Positions 35,401 to 43,520 of a DNA stretch of 64,000 nucleotides are shown here, piece after piece. Under the pieces are notes generated by a model, which was not told where the DNA came from, searched no databases, and saw nothing but the letters and a program-made list of their open reading frames with translations. The DNA comes from Taibaiella helva (GTDB taxonomy: Bacteria > Bacteroidota > Bacteroidia > Chitinophagales > Chitinophagaceae), in contig NZ_QUZZ01000013.1 of assembly GCF_003545695.1 (NCBI RefSeq), positions 62,001-126,000 on the forward strand. The letters run 5' to 3'. The position numbers and the translations under genes are program-made. Numbering within the stretch: position 1 is the first letter of the stretch; every line of letters starts with the position of its first letter.

Positions 35401-36009
35401 TCAGGCATCCTGCCCGTCCCATTCGTCGTAAAATCGCTTCAGGAAATCTTCCAGGTACTGGTGCCGACCGGCAGCAATGGTCTTCGCCGAAGGGGTATGC
35501 ATCATGTCTTTCAGCAAGAGCAGCTTATCATAGAAATGCTGTATGGAAGTGTGCTCCGGGTCTCCAGGGTTCCATATTTCGCGATTCCGGCTGCCACCAT
35601 AAGCAAAGACCCGCGCCAGGCCGATAGCACCTAAAGCATCCAGCCGGTCGGCGTCCTGCACGATCTTCGCTTCCAGGCTTTCCGCCTTTTTGCCTTTGCT
35701 GAAAGAGACCTGCGACACGATAGCAATTACCCGCGCGATCAGCTCCGGCGTTGCATTAAGCTGCTGCAGCAAGGCCGTGATCTGTTCTTCCGAACGGTCT
35801 ACACCGTCGTTCAGTTTATGATCGCCTACGTCGTGCAGCCAGGCCGCCAGCTCCACCAGGAACACATCAGCTCCGGCTTCCGCAGCCGTAATGCGCCGGG
35901 CATTGCGAACCACCCGTTCGATATGAAAATAGTCGTGCCCGGTACCTTCTCTGGAAAACTGGTCGTAGATGTGCTGCTGTACCGCATCGAGCATAGGTTG
36001 CCTGGTCAT
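35401..36009 (-). CDS. HD-domain phosphohydrolase
   Basis: 202 residues from the ATG at 36009 (two upstream codons in frame begin with TTG). The HD metal site is visible as HDYFHIERVVRNA, LAAWLHDVGDHK (the HD pair) and IVQDADRLDALGAIG (final Asp). Resembles the YedJ/YfbR-like group of small HD hydrolases acting on phosphorylated substrates. Cytoplasmic, convergent with the sigma-54 regulator, 24 bases after the DUF4256 gene. Substrate unknown. Confidence 0.88.
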   Translation of the reverse strand: MTRQPMLDAVQQHIYDQFSREGTGHDYFHIERVVRNARRITAAEAGADVFLVELAAWLHDVGDHKLNDGVDRSEEQITALLQQLNATPELIARVIAIVSQVSFSKGKKAESLEAKIVQDADRLDALGAIGLARVFAYGGSRNREIWNPGDPEHTSIQHFYDKLLLLKDMMHTPSAKTIAAGRHQYLEDFLKRFYDEWDGQDA

Positions 36010-36033
36010 AGCCGGCAAAGATAAGATGATGAG

Positions 36034-36600
36034 CTATACCCTCAGCGATCCGCGGAAACCGCGGGCAGCATAATAAGAATCGGCGCCGTTATGATAGGTG
36101 AACACGGTATCGTAGCGGCGGTCGCCGAAGAGCGCGCCACCCAGCTTGCGGATCTTATCCGGTGTAACGATCCAGCTGGAGGTCTTAAGGTCGAAAGTAC
36201 CCAGCTGCTGCAGTCCGGCGTACTGTTCTTCCGTCAGCAGCGCAATGCCCATATCAGCCGCCATATTGATGGCGCTGTCCTTCGGTTTGTGCTCTTTACG
36301 GGCATGCAGCGCCTCATGATCGTAGCATACGCTTCTGCGGTCCTTGGGACTTTCGGCCGAACAGTCGAAGAAGATATATTCGCCGGTCTTTTTATCCAGG
36401 CCCACCACATCCGGTTCGCCGCCGCTCATCTCCATCTCGTTGAGCGACCATAGCTTCGCCGGATGGGCTTCCAGCCGGGCCTGCACATTGGCCCAGTCGA
36501 GGCCTTTATGGCGACTCTTGTTTTTTTCGAAACGGGCTTTCAATATGCCCATCAGCTCTTCGGCCTGCGAAGGGGGTAATTGCTTTTTAAGATGCTTCAT
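36034..36600 (-). CDS. DUF4256 family protein
   Basis: 188 residues with the family features: PAKLWSLNEMEMSGGEPDVVGLD, FFDCSAESPKDRRSVCYDHEAL, TSSWIVTPDKIRKLGGALFGDRRYDTVFTYHNGADSYYAARGFRGSLRV. The conserved His, Asp and Cys residues suggest an enzyme, but no reaction is established for the family. No signal peptide. It starts 43 bases after the DNA alkylation repair gene and may share its transcript. Confidence 0.85.
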   Translation of the reverse strand: MKHLKKQLPPSQAEELMGILKARFEKNKSRHKGLDWANVQARLEAHPAKLWSLNEMEMSGGEPDVVGLDKKTGEYIFFDCSAESPKDRRSVCYDHEALHARKEHKPKDSAINMAADMGIALLTEEQYAGLQQLGTFDLKTSSWIVTPDKIRKLGGALFGDRRYDTVFTYHNGADSYYAARGFRGSLRV

Positions 36601-36643
36601 TGTGCGGTGTATTTTGGTTCAGAAGATTTAGCCAGCAGGTAAA

Positions 36644-37309
36644 TCATCCCTGGCGGCGCACCATTTCGTTGATCCATATGGGTGCAAAAGGCGAGGTGCA
36701 GCCTTTGGATACCGGGTAATCGCGGTAGATGCCCAGCCGTTCGCCAATGGCCAGGGCCCTTGCTCTATGCTCAGGATGGCAGATGCCGGCCTGGGCAAGG
36801 GCCGAGTTCATGGTCCATTGCACCTCGGGCGGCGCGCCCGCCATTTCTTTTTCAATACGGTCGAGCAGCGCGGGAATGTCGACCAGCTCCGGGTTGCGGA
36901 CGATGCAGCCGCTGGTGAGGCTCCAGCCCGCGCGGGCACACATCTTGTCCTTTGTCTTCATCCACTTGAGCCGCAGCGCTTCCCGGTCGGGATGTATCTT
37001 CACCACATTGGTGTACAGCCAGTCGGCCACCGGGATAAAGGTAGCCGCCTTCACCATATCCTGCACAGCAGCGGCAGACAGCTGCTTCATGTCGATGATC
37101 TGCATGGCCAGCAGCCGCGCATCGATATTGTCTGTTTCCCACAGCGCCATCGCCAGCGCGTGATCTTTTTTGATCTTAGCCGCCAGGTTCCGGATATCGC
37201 CCAGCTTCACGCCGTACTGGTTGTCGCCGGCGCCGTGCTTGCGGTTATGGGCCAGCATCTTTTCATTGCTCAGGGCCTTAAGCGCCGCCAGTGCTTCTTT
37301 CAGGGTCAT
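36644..37309 (-). CDS. AlkD-like DNA alkylation repair protein
   Basis: 221 residues of repeated helices (HEAT-like) in the AlkD family, whose members are DNA glycosylases acting on N3- and N7-alkylated purines. The core VADWLYTNVV and KTKDKMCARAGWSLTSGCIVRNPEL, with the Asp/Trp/Arg pocket residues, is typical of the AlkC/AlkD superfamily, though these are not identical to the biochemically studied B. cereus AlkD. Probably co-transcribed with the DUF4256 gene downstream. Confidence 0.85.
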   Translation of the reverse strand: MTLKEALAALKALSNEKMLAHNRKHGAGDNQYGVKLGDIRNLAAKIKKDHALAMALWETDNIDARLLAMQIIDMKQLSAAAVQDMVKAATFIPVADWLYTNVVKIHPDREALRLKWMKTKDKMCARAGWSLTSGCIVRNPELVDIPALLDRIEKEMAGAPPEVQWTMNSALAQAGICHPEHRARALAIGERLGIYRDYPVSKGCTSPFAPIWINEMVRRQG

Positions 37310-37378
37310 AAGCCATCGGTTTGAAATTTTTTCCTGTGCTGTCCTGGGATAAAGGATAAAAGCAGGCAGTAAAAGAAG

Positions 37379-37966
37379 CTAGTCGTCCAGCCCTTTGCCG
37401 GCCAGTATCTTCGGTATATACTTTTCTACCCTTGCCGCGCGGGTCCTGGATTGTTTGGCCTGTGCAAAGTGAAAGAGGTAAGCCCGCTGCCTTCCCGGCG
37501 TCAAGGCCCCGAAGGCTTCCTTCAATGCGGGCGAGTGGTCCAGCCGTTGCTGAAATTCTTCCGGCACGGCAAAGTCCTCTGTCTTTTTCATCGGCACCGA
37601 CAGGCCTGCTTCTTCTACCGCGATCGCCTGGTAAATATAGGTCTTCAGCGCCGATTGCTGTGCCACCACCTCCTTCACATCGGTAAAGCGGATCTGCCGC
37701 GCCGACTGCACATTTTCCGTCTGCTGCACCAGGATGCCATGCGTATCCGCCAGCAGCGCCCCTTTGAACAGCAGCAGCGCGCAGTATTCCTTAAACACAT
37801 GGATGAGCACAATGTTGGCGCCCTGGTGCGTGTAGCAGGGGCAACCCCATTTCAGCGCTTCGGTAAGGCCGCAATCCAGCACAATGTTCCGTAGCTGTTC
37901 GGTGGCCGCCTGCCACTGGCCCGCTTTATCAAAATACCAATCTACTTCGGGATTCATGTTGTTCAT
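37379..37966 (-). CDS. YdeI/OmdA-family protein with DUF1801-like domain
   Basis: 195 residues from the ATG at 37966 (MNNMNPEVDWYF); an alternative ATG lies at 37957. The first 120 residues carry a DUF1801-type fold (LRNIVLDCGLTEALKWGCPCYTHQGANIVLIHVFKEYCALLLFKGALL). The end (LDHSPALKEAFGALTPGRQRAYLFHFAQAKQSRTRAARVEKYIPKILAGKG) is the YdeI/OmdA helical tail. Some relatives affect peptide sensitivity or tolerance, but biochemical function is not known. Single-gene unit. Two related genes lie at 54790 and 56194. Confidence 0.85.
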   Translation of the reverse strand: MNNMNPEVDWYFDKAGQWQAATEQLRNIVLDCGLTEALKWGCPCYTHQGANIVLIHVFKEYCALLLFKGALLADTHGILVQQTENVQSARQIRFTDVKEVVAQQSALKTYIYQAIAVEEAGLSVPMKKTEDFAVPEEFQQRLDHSPALKEAFGALTPGRQRAYLFHFAQAKQSRTRAARVEKYIPKILAGKGLDD

Positions 37967-38138
37967 TGCTGTTGCATTGAAATCGTAAATGCTATACTTA
38001 GTCGAATTGATCTTCAATGTTGGCCAGCACTTCGCAGTCGCGTCTATGATCACAGCAGGCTGATCCGGCAATTGATGGCTTAAATTTACTGCAAAATGTG
38101 CTTTATACAAGTCCGCACCCTGTGCCGATACTTGTGGC

Positions 38139-38516
38139 TCAGGAATAGACCGGTTTACGGCTTGCCGGCCTGAAATACCAGGAGACGGCCGTCAGCACCA
38201 GCAGCAGGGTAGGGCCGAACAGCTCACCTGCCGGATTACCTACGGCCAGGTGCGAATAGATAGCGCCCAGCATGGCAAAGAAGAAGCCCGCATAAGCCCA
38301 TTCTTTTAGCACAGGAAAGCGTGGCGTCAATACAGCGATCACGCCGAGTATCTTTAAGATGCCGATGAGCGTAAGGAAGTAAAGCGGGTAGCCCAGCTTG
38401 GTGATCTTGGCTGCTTCGTCCGGCATATGGATCAGCTGTACGATAGCCGTAGACAGCATGCCCAGGGCCAGCCAGGCCGTGGCGATCCAGTAGATAATAC
38501 GATTACGTTTGGTCAT
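38139..38516 (-). CDS. DoxX-like membrane protein
   Basis: 125 residues from the ATG at 38516 with four membrane segments: IIYWIATAWLALGMLSTAIV, YPLYFLTLIGILKILGVIAVL, EWAYAGFFFAMLGAIYSHLAVG and FGPTLLLVLTAVSWYFRP. It matches the DoxX/DoxD-like small membrane protein group. It lies downstream of the ArsR-SRPBCC pair on the same strand but separated by a 256-base repeat-bearing gap. DoxX genes are frequent neighbours of such pairs. Function unknown. Confidence 0.85.
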   Translation of the reverse strand: MTKRNRIIYWIATAWLALGMLSTAIVQLIHMPDEAAKITKLGYPLYFLTLIGILKILGVIAVLTPRFPVLKEWAYAGFFFAMLGAIYSHLAVGNPAGELFGPTLLLVLTAVSWYFRPASRKPVYS

Positions 38517-38590
38517 GATGGTTTGTTTTTGAGTTGAGTGTAAGCGTGCACCTAATTGGCTATTATGGACATGCGCTATATTATACTCTT

Positions 38591-38730
38591 GTTCTTTTGC
38601 CTTGATGCAAAAGAACCAAAAGATCAAGGCCTGTAGAAAAATGGCTAAAAATGGACTTCGTCGCTGAAAATTTTTAAACTCGCTTTGGCTCAGGCAGTAA
38701 AAATTTCTTTACCGCTCCGCAGTCCATTTT
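38591..38730. repeat. Intergenic element with nested inverted repeats
   Basis: GTTCTTTTGC/GCAAAAGAAC (38591-38616, perfect 10 bp) overlaps GCCTTGAT/ATCAAGGC (38599-38630, perfect 8 bp), so the two hairpins exclude each other. Farther out, AAAATGGACT (38648-38657) pairs with AGTCCATTTT (38721-38730). The sequence resembles dispersed intergenic repeats I recall from related genomes; a search was not possible. Confidence 0.7.
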
Positions 38731-38772
38731 CTTAACGCCCTTTTTCTAAGGGCCGATAGATAATATCGGCAG

Positions 38773-39243
38773 TTACTTAGTCAACTGGTGCAAAATCTCT
38801 TCCAGGCGATTGTGCGCCCAGTTGAGACCTTGGGCAAAAGGCATCTTCAGCTGCTGGTCGCGGAGCGCCACGGAGCGGAAGATCGTCTGCATCGTGAGCT
38901 TGCTCGTCTCTTCGTCCAGCGCTTCAAACTCGAGATATTCCAGCTGCACCTCGAAAGGCCCGTTCTCCATCTCGAAGGTGCGGATGATCTTCTGGTTGGG
39001 AATAAACGTATGGACAGTACCATTGGCCGCGAAGACCACCTTGCCTTCTTTATCCTTCGTTTCAAAGCGGTAATTGCCCTGCGGCGCATTGTTCATGGCC
39101 AGCACCTGCGTGCCCATCCACTGCGCCACCAGCTCGGGCTCGGCATAAGCCTTGAATAAGAGCTCCAGGGGCAGGTCAAATTCCCTGGTGATCATAATGT
39201 CTTGTTTGCCCTCTTCGGCGTGGATCTGTGTTTTGCGTTCCAT
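38773..39243 (-). CDS. SRPBCC/AHSA1-like protein
   Basis: 156 residues with the START-like helix-grip layout: ITREFDLPLELLFKAYAEPELVAQWMGTQ, YRFETKDKEGKVVFAANGTVHTF, IIRTFEMENGPFEVQLEYLEF, and a final helix GLNWAHNRLEEILHQL. Members bind hydrophobic ligands in a central cavity; the ligand is unknown. It starts 6 bases after the ArsR regulator and is surely co-transcribed with it. This pairing is common in Bacteroidota and suggests control by the same signal. Confidence 0.9.
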   Translation of the reverse strand: MERKTQIHAEEGKQDIMITREFDLPLELLFKAYAEPELVAQWMGTQVLAMNNAPQGNYRFETKDKEGKVVFAANGTVHTFIPNQKIIRTFEMENGPFEVQLEYLEFEALDEETSKLTMQTIFRSVALRDQQLKMPFAQGLNWAHNRLEEILHQLTK

Positions 39244-39249
39244 GTTGTT

Positions 39250-39573
39250 TTATTTTTTGTTTTTGTAGTTTTTCATTACCGCCTCCAGCTTGTTGAAGCG
39301 GTCGTCCCAAAAGGCGCGGAAAGGTTCGATAAAATCGGCGATGGTTTTCATGTTCTGTGCATTTAAGTGATAATAGATCTCCCTGCCGTTCTGTTCCTGG
39401 CGCAGCAGCTCGCATTCGGTCAGCACCTGGATATGGCGGGATATGGTTTGGCGTGTCGCATTGAATTCTTCGGCTATAGCGCCGGGTGTCATGGCCTGCA
39501 GCGCCACCAGGGTGAGGATGGCCCTGCGGGTAGGATCGGCAATGGCCTGAAAAACATCTCGTCTGAGTTCCAT
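39250..39573 (-). CDS. ArsR-type winged-helix repressor
   Basis: 107 residues from the ATG at 39573 ([25 protein letters not shown]). The winged helix is clear ([34 protein letters not shown]) with the wing [11 protein letters not shown]. The metal-binding Cys pair of ArsR/SmtB is absent, as in the metal-independent branch found beside SRPBCC genes. Its own promoter carries a perfect palindrome and a second partial copy (39578-39619), so autorepression is likely. First gene of the ArsR-SRPBCC operon. Confidence 0.92.
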   Translation of the reverse strand: MELRRDVFQAIADPTRRAILTLVALQAMTPGAIAEEFNATRQTISRHIQVLTECELLRQEQNGREIYYHLNAQNMKTIADFIEPFRAFWDDRFNKLEAVMKNYKNKK

Positions 39574-39577
39574 ATAT

Positions 39578-39619
39578 GCAGCTATTTGACTGCAAATATA
39601 AACGCAGCTATTTAGCTGC
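39578..39619 (-). promoter_or_regulatory. ArsR operator flanking a consensus promoter
   Basis: GCAGCTATTTAGCTGC (39604-39619) is a perfect palindrome with 7-base arms and a TT spacer. GCAGCTATTTGACTGC (39578-39593) is a partial copy. Between them, on the minus strand, lies TATATTTG (39593-39600), an exact -7 box. TTTG about 20 bases further upstream fits the -33 box, so the palindrome occupies the promoter spacer. Confidence 0.82.
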
Positions 39620-39721
39620 GCAAATTTTTCTTTGGATTTTGGGAAAAAATTTAGAGATGGTGAGAAAGGGAAAGGTGATGGCAAACAGAGTATAGCCTAA
39701 GAAGGTAAATGCGTATCAATT

Positions 39722-40481
39722 ATGCACTTCAAGCAGCACCTCTTAAAAAGCGTTATGTTACCTTTGGCTTCACCAATAAGCCTAGTATCAACAGTGAAAA
39801 ATCCAAAATGGCATCGGGATGAGATCATCCTGGCCCTAGCCTTATATTTTCAAGCTGATCGTGGTAGTATCGATGCCCGTAATCATAATATCATTCAGCT
39901 ATCCGAAGAGCTGAACCTTTTACCCATATTTACCGAGCGCCCTGATGCGGAGCGCTTTCGCAATCCCAATGGAGTCAGTCTAAAGCTGTCTAACTTCTTA
40001 GCCATCGATCCCAGCTATCCTGGTAAAGGCATGGCATCCTATAGCCAATTAGACAAAGCGATATTTGAAGAATTTGCAGATGATAAGGAACGGCTGTTTG
40101 CCCTTGCTCAGCAGATCCGGTCTATAGTGCATGACGACGCTAAGGCGAGCCCTTAGCCACATTGAAGACGATGAAACCACTACTCAGGATTCCGTAAATG
40201 AAGGCCAAGTGCTGTATAAGCTGCACAAATACCGGGAGCGCAACAGGAAGATCGTAGAGGATAAAAAGAAAGCCGTGATGAAAGCTACAGGACGCCTAGC
40301 TTGCGAGGTTTGCGGCTTTGACTTTTTCCAGACTTATGGCCCGCTTGGAGCAGACTTTATAGAATGCCACCATACAAAACCTTTAGCCACTTATAAAGCG
40401 GGTGAAAAAACGAAACTGGCGGACTTAGCTGTGGTGTGCTCTAATTGTCATAGGATGACAGATGCACGATTCATTTCTTAA
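39722..40481 (+). pseudogene. HNH endonuclease, frameshifted
   Basis: Two overlapping frames together encode a stand-alone HNH nuclease of the type NPKWHRDEIILALALYF...FRNPNGVSLKLSNFLAIDPSYPGKG (first frame, ending at a TAG at 40154) and VLYKLHKYRERN...LACEVCGFDFFQTYGPLGADFIECHHTKPLATYKAGEKTKLADLAVVCSNCHRM (second frame, 40131-40481). The HNH residues are intact in the second part. The frames would be joined by removing one base near 40130-40142. The C-terminus is 10-15 residues shorter than I expect. No methyltransferase is nearby. The break could also be a sequencing error. Confidence 0.8.
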
Positions 40482-40499
40482 TCTGTTAAACGTCTTATT

Positions 40500-41186
40500 A
40501 TGACACAACGACAAGAGAACATACTGTCTATGTGGAACACCGCAGAGACAGTATTGTCAGCCAATGAAGAAGTATGGAGCAGCCTGAATGCCTTTGCTGC
40601 TGCGGCAGAGCGCTTTCGCAACATTCACCTGGAGATCGATCCCAATGCCCGCATACAGAAAACAGCCACTACCGGTATCGCGCTCGATAAGCAGCTGGTG
40701 CGTCGCCGGCTTACGGCGCAGGTGGCCCAGCTGGCGGCCAACCTGCAGGCTTTTGCTACCGTAGCGCAAAACAATACGCTGCTCGACCAGGTAAGTTTTC
40801 GCCCTACGCACTTCGACCGGCTGCGCGATAGTATGCTGCCTATCGTAGTACGGTCGCTGCTGGAAAAAGCCCGGCAGTACAGCGCCGCGCTGCCCGACTA
40901 TGGTGTAACCGGTGCTACGGTGGAACAGGTAGAGCTGGCGCTGAAGGAGTACGAAAGTATGAATACAGCGCCCAGGGTAGCGATAGGTACCCGCAAGACG
41001 GCCAGGGCCGACATTATGCAACAGCTCAGGGACGGCAATGCGCAGCTGGAGCTGATGGACAAGCTGGTGGGTAACTTTAGCGCGGCGCATCCCGACTTTG
41101 TAGCAGCCTTTCGCAATGCCCGCAACGTGATCCATCTCGGTGGTCACAAAACACCAAAAGAAGATAAAGACAAACCTGCGGCATAG
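40500..41186 (+). CDS. Conserved helical protein of unknown function
   Basis: 228 residues, nearly all helical, no signal peptide or membrane segment. It contains long amphipathic helices (LNAFAAAAERFRNIHLEID, RRLTAQVAQLAANLQAFATVAQNN, MQQLRDGNAQLELMDKLVGNFSAAHPDFVAAFRNARNVIH) and a charged tail. The pattern reads like a cytoplasmic helical-bundle scaffold. I recognise no family. It starts 18 bases after the HNH frame ends, though base composition is closer to the flanking core genes, and a strong hairpin terminator follows. Confidence 0.7.
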   Translation: MTQRQENILSMWNTAETVLSANEEVWSSLNAFAAAAERFRNIHLEIDPNARIQKTATTGIALDKQLVRRRLTAQVAQLAANLQAFATVAQNNTLLDQVSFRPTHFDRLRDSMLPIVVRSLLEKARQYSAALPDYGVTGATVEQVELALKEYESMNTAPRVAIGTRKTARADIMQQLRDGNAQLELMDKLVGNFSAAHPDFVAAFRNARNVIHLGGHKTPKEDKDKPAA

Positions 41187-41273
41187 CCCGCGCCCGGTCC
41201 TGCCGGCATAGATTGCCTGGCAAACGCCGGATGCCCGTTGGCTTCTGGCAACAGGACCAAGTGCTGCTGATTA

Positions 41274-41313
41274 TGGCCCCGGCCCTGGTAATAGCCAAGG
41301 CCGGGGCTTCTTT
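41274..41313 (+). terminator. Rho-independent terminator
   Basis: GCCCCGGCC pairs perfectly with GGCCGGGGC (41276-41307) across a loop that includes a short inner stem; TTCTTTAT follows. Confidence 0.8.
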
Positions 41314-41384
41314 ATGTAATGTCATTAATACATCGTCCAGAAGTATGGGCAGCGATTAAGGTCCTTACATTCCGCTCTTCTGTT

Positions 41385-41392
41385 TATCTTTG
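41385..41392 (+). promoter_or_regulatory. -7 promoter box of the Crp/Fnr pair
   Basis: TATCTTTG is an exact TAnnTTTG. The open frame could start at the TTG inside this box, but the box position points to the ATG at 41405 as the true start. Confidence 0.55.
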
Positions 41393-41404
41393 GCTCAGAA
41401 CAAC

Positions 41405-41986
41405 ATGCAGGCTTTAGTAGAACATATAGAGAAGGTAACCGGCAGTGGGAATATCGGCGGGGAGCAGCTTTTGCCGTACTTCGAAGAACGCAGTTATGCG
41501 AAGAAGGCGATGCTGCAGGAAGAGGGAAAAGCCTGCCTCTGGTATTTCTTCGTGGTAAAAGGCTGCCTGCGCCTGTTCTTTACCGATGATAACGGGGTGG
41601 AGCAAACGATACAGTTTGCACCGGAGCAATGGTGGCTCACCGACCTGGATGCTTTTCGCAACGGGCGCCGCTCGGCGTATAGCATACAGGCACTGGAGGC
41701 GACGGAAGTGCTGGCGATCGATGCGCACCGTTATGCCTTGCTGCCCGAGGAGCAGCCGCTGATGCAGAAATATTTCCGCCTGGTATATGAGCGGGCCTTT
41801 GCGGCCACGCTGCTGCGGGTGCAGATGATCTCCCGCATGTCCAAAAATGATTTCTACGAGCTGTTCGCGTCTAAGTACCCGGAGTTTATGCAGCGTATCC
41901 CGCAAAAGGTGCTGGCTTCGTTCCTGGGCTTTACGCCGGAATATCTGAGCGAGCTGCGCAAAAAGAAAATGGAAAAGAAAAGCTGA
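41405..41986 (+). CDS. Crp/Fnr-family regulator (first of a tandem pair)
   Basis: 193 residues from the ATG at 41405. An N-terminal cyclic-nucleotide-binding-like beta roll (LLPYFEERSYAKKAMLQEEGKACLWYFFVVKGCLRLFFTDDNGVEQTIQFAPEQWWLTDLDAF) and a C-terminal helix-turn-helix (RIPQKVLASFLGFTPEYLSELRKKKME). The key cAMP-binding Arg and Glu of CRP are not seen, so the ligand may differ or be absent. Its stop overlaps the start of the next, related gene by one base (TGATG), so translation is coupled. Confidence 0.9.
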   Translation: MQALVEHIEKVTGSGNIGGEQLLPYFEERSYAKKAMLQEEGKACLWYFFVVKGCLRLFFTDDNGVEQTIQFAPEQWWLTDLDAFRNGRRSAYSIQALEATEVLAIDAHRYALLPEEQPLMQKYFRLVYERAFAATLLRVQMISRMSKNDFYELFASKYPEFMQRIPQKVLASFLGFTPEYLSELRKKKMEKKS

Positions 41987-42561
41987 TGACGGAAAGTCTT
42001 TACCAACATATGCAGCAATTGCTGCCCGGCCAGGAGCTGCCGCCGGCAGCGGCGCTGGCGCCCTTCCTCGAGACGCGTAGTGTGGCCAAAGACGAAGTAT
42101 TGCTGGAAGAAGGCATGCCCTGCGAACGCATCTACTTTGTAAACACAGGCTGCCTGTATCTGTACTATACCGATAGGGATAAAAAAGAAGTGATCCACTT
42201 CGCGCTGGAAAACTGGTGGCTGACGGATTATAAGACCTTTGCCACTACCGCGCCGGCAGTATATGCGCTTGCCGCCCTGGAAGCAGGCGAGATAAGCAGC
42301 ATGAGCAGGCGCCAATATGAAGCGGTACAAGCACAATACCCGCTGCTGGGTGTATATTTCAATAAGATACACGAACGGGCCTACGGGGCGGCACTGCTGA
42401 AGCAAAAAACCTATGCCACTTTATCGAAGGCCGATTTCTACGGCTACTTCCGCAGGACATACCCCGCAGTGCTGCAGCGTATCCCTCCCGGTATCTTCGC
42501 TTCCTATATGGGCGTAACGCCCGAAGCTTTGCTGGCGCTGGAAGCCAATTTCGTTTCTTAA
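41986..42561 (+). CDS. Crp/Fnr-family regulator (second of a tandem pair)
   Basis: 191 residues, paralogous to the gene before it: LAPFLETRSVAKDEVLLEEGMPCERIYFVNTGCLYLYYTDRDKKEVIHFALENWWLTDY, the shared NWWLTD/QWWLTD segment and a C-terminal helix-turn-helix (QRIPPGIFASYMGVTPEALLALEANF). The end of the recognition region is shorter and less basic than in the first copy, so DNA binding may be weak. The two proteins may form a heterodimer. The neighbouring NmrA-like gene follows after 69 bases and may be a target. Confidence 0.88.
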   Translation: MTESLYQHMQQLLPGQELPPAAALAPFLETRSVAKDEVLLEEGMPCERIYFVNTGCLYLYYTDRDKKEVIHFALENWWLTDYKTFATTAPAVYALAALEAGEISSMSRRQYEAVQAQYPLLGVYFNKIHERAYGAALLKQKTYATLSKADFYGYFRRTYPAVLQRIPPGIFASYMGVTPEALLALEANFVS

Positions 42562-42630
42562 ACCAGCTTAAGTTTTCCCGGCGGGGCGCGCTTCATCTTT
42601 GCAGTATCAATAACCCCAAAATATTGCAAG

Positions 42631-43386
42631 ATGAAAATTGTTGTTATCGGCGGTACCGGCCTTATCGGTAGCCAGCTCGTTACTTTATTAAAAGGCAGCG
42701 GCCACGAAGTGCTTGCCGCTTCTCCCAACACTGGCGTGAACACCCTTACCGGCGAAGGCCTGGCGCAAGCCTTGCAGGGCGCCGAAGTGGTTGTGGATGT
42801 ATCCAACTCGCCTTCGTTTGACGATGAGCCCGTGATGCATTTCTTCAAAACCTCCAATGGCAACCTGCTGCCGGCCGAGCAGGCAGCGGGTGTGCGGCAC
42901 CATGTGGCGCTGTCGGTGGTGGGCACGCAGGAATTGCAATCCAGCGGCTATTTTCGTGCCAAGCAGGTACAGGAAGATATGATCCGGGCTTCGGGTATTC
43001 CCTACACATTGGTACATGCTACGCAGTTCTTCGAATTTGCGGGCGGTATCCTGCACATGAGCCTGGTGGAAGATCAGGTACGGCTGCCCGATGCCAATAT
43101 ACAGCCCATCGCCAGCCGGGATGTAGCTGCCTTTATGGCCCGGGTGACCGTGGCTCCCCCGGCGAATAAGATCCTCGAGATCGGCGGACCGGAAAAATTT
43201 CCCATGGCAGCCTGGATCGGGCAGTATGCTAAGGCTACAGGCAGAGCACAGGAGATCGTAACCGATACAAAGGCTTTATACTCCGGCGCAGCGATCGAAG
43301 CCGATACCCTGGCGCCCAAAGCAGCAGTGTACCTGGGGGCTACAAAATATGCCGATTGGATCGCACAACCGGAAAACCGGCGGTAA
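42631..43386 (+). CDS. NAD(P)-binding NmrA-like protein
   Basis: An atypical short-chain dehydrogenase-like protein of 251 residues. The Rossmann loop is IGGTGLIGSQL at the N-terminus, followed by VVDVSNSPSF, HHVALSVVGT, YFRAKQVQEDMIRASGIPYTLVHATQFFEF and an acidic C-terminal substrate-side region. The usual YxxxK is altered (YFRAK). Such proteins reduce quinone-like or other substrates or sense NADP redox state. Possible target of the preceding Crp/Fnr pair. A CATCTTTG near-consensus box lies about 30 bases upstream, so it can have its own promoter. A strong terminator follows. Confidence 0.85.
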   Translation: MKIVVIGGTGLIGSQLVTLLKGSGHEVLAASPNTGVNTLTGEGLAQALQGAEVVVDVSNSPSFDDEPVMHFFKTSNGNLLPAEQAAGVRHHVALSVVGTQELQSSGYFRAKQVQEDMIRASGIPYTLVHATQFFEFAGGILHMSLVEDQVRLPDANIQPIASRDVAAFMARVTVAPPANKILEIGGPEKFPMAAWIGQYAKATGRAQEIVTDTKALYSGAAIEADTLAPKAAVYLGATKYADWIAQPENRR

Positions 43387-43481
43387 GCTTTTTTCCTGCA
43401 GCCGGCGCACGTGCCCTTGCGTGTGCCTGTTAAGTAGAAATGTATTTGGTCCACGCGGGGGCGCGTGAACCAGCAGTATTT

Positions 43482-43518
43482 ATCCTGCAGCGGCGCCATA
43501 CCGCTGCAGGATTTTTTA
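43482..43518 (+). terminator. Rho-independent terminator
   Basis: ATCCTGCAGCGG pairs perfectly with CCGCTGCAGGAT (12 bp) around a 7-base loop, followed by TTTTTTATT. About 95 bases past the NmrA-like gene. A second hairpin (GGTCCACGCG/CGCGTGAACC-type, 43448-43471) precedes it. Confidence 0.93.
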
Positions 43519-43520
43519 TT

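Noticed and set aside
41390-41404. TTG start of the first Crp/Fnr gene
   Set aside because: The TTG overlaps the exact TATCTTTG promoter box, so it cannot be in the transcript.
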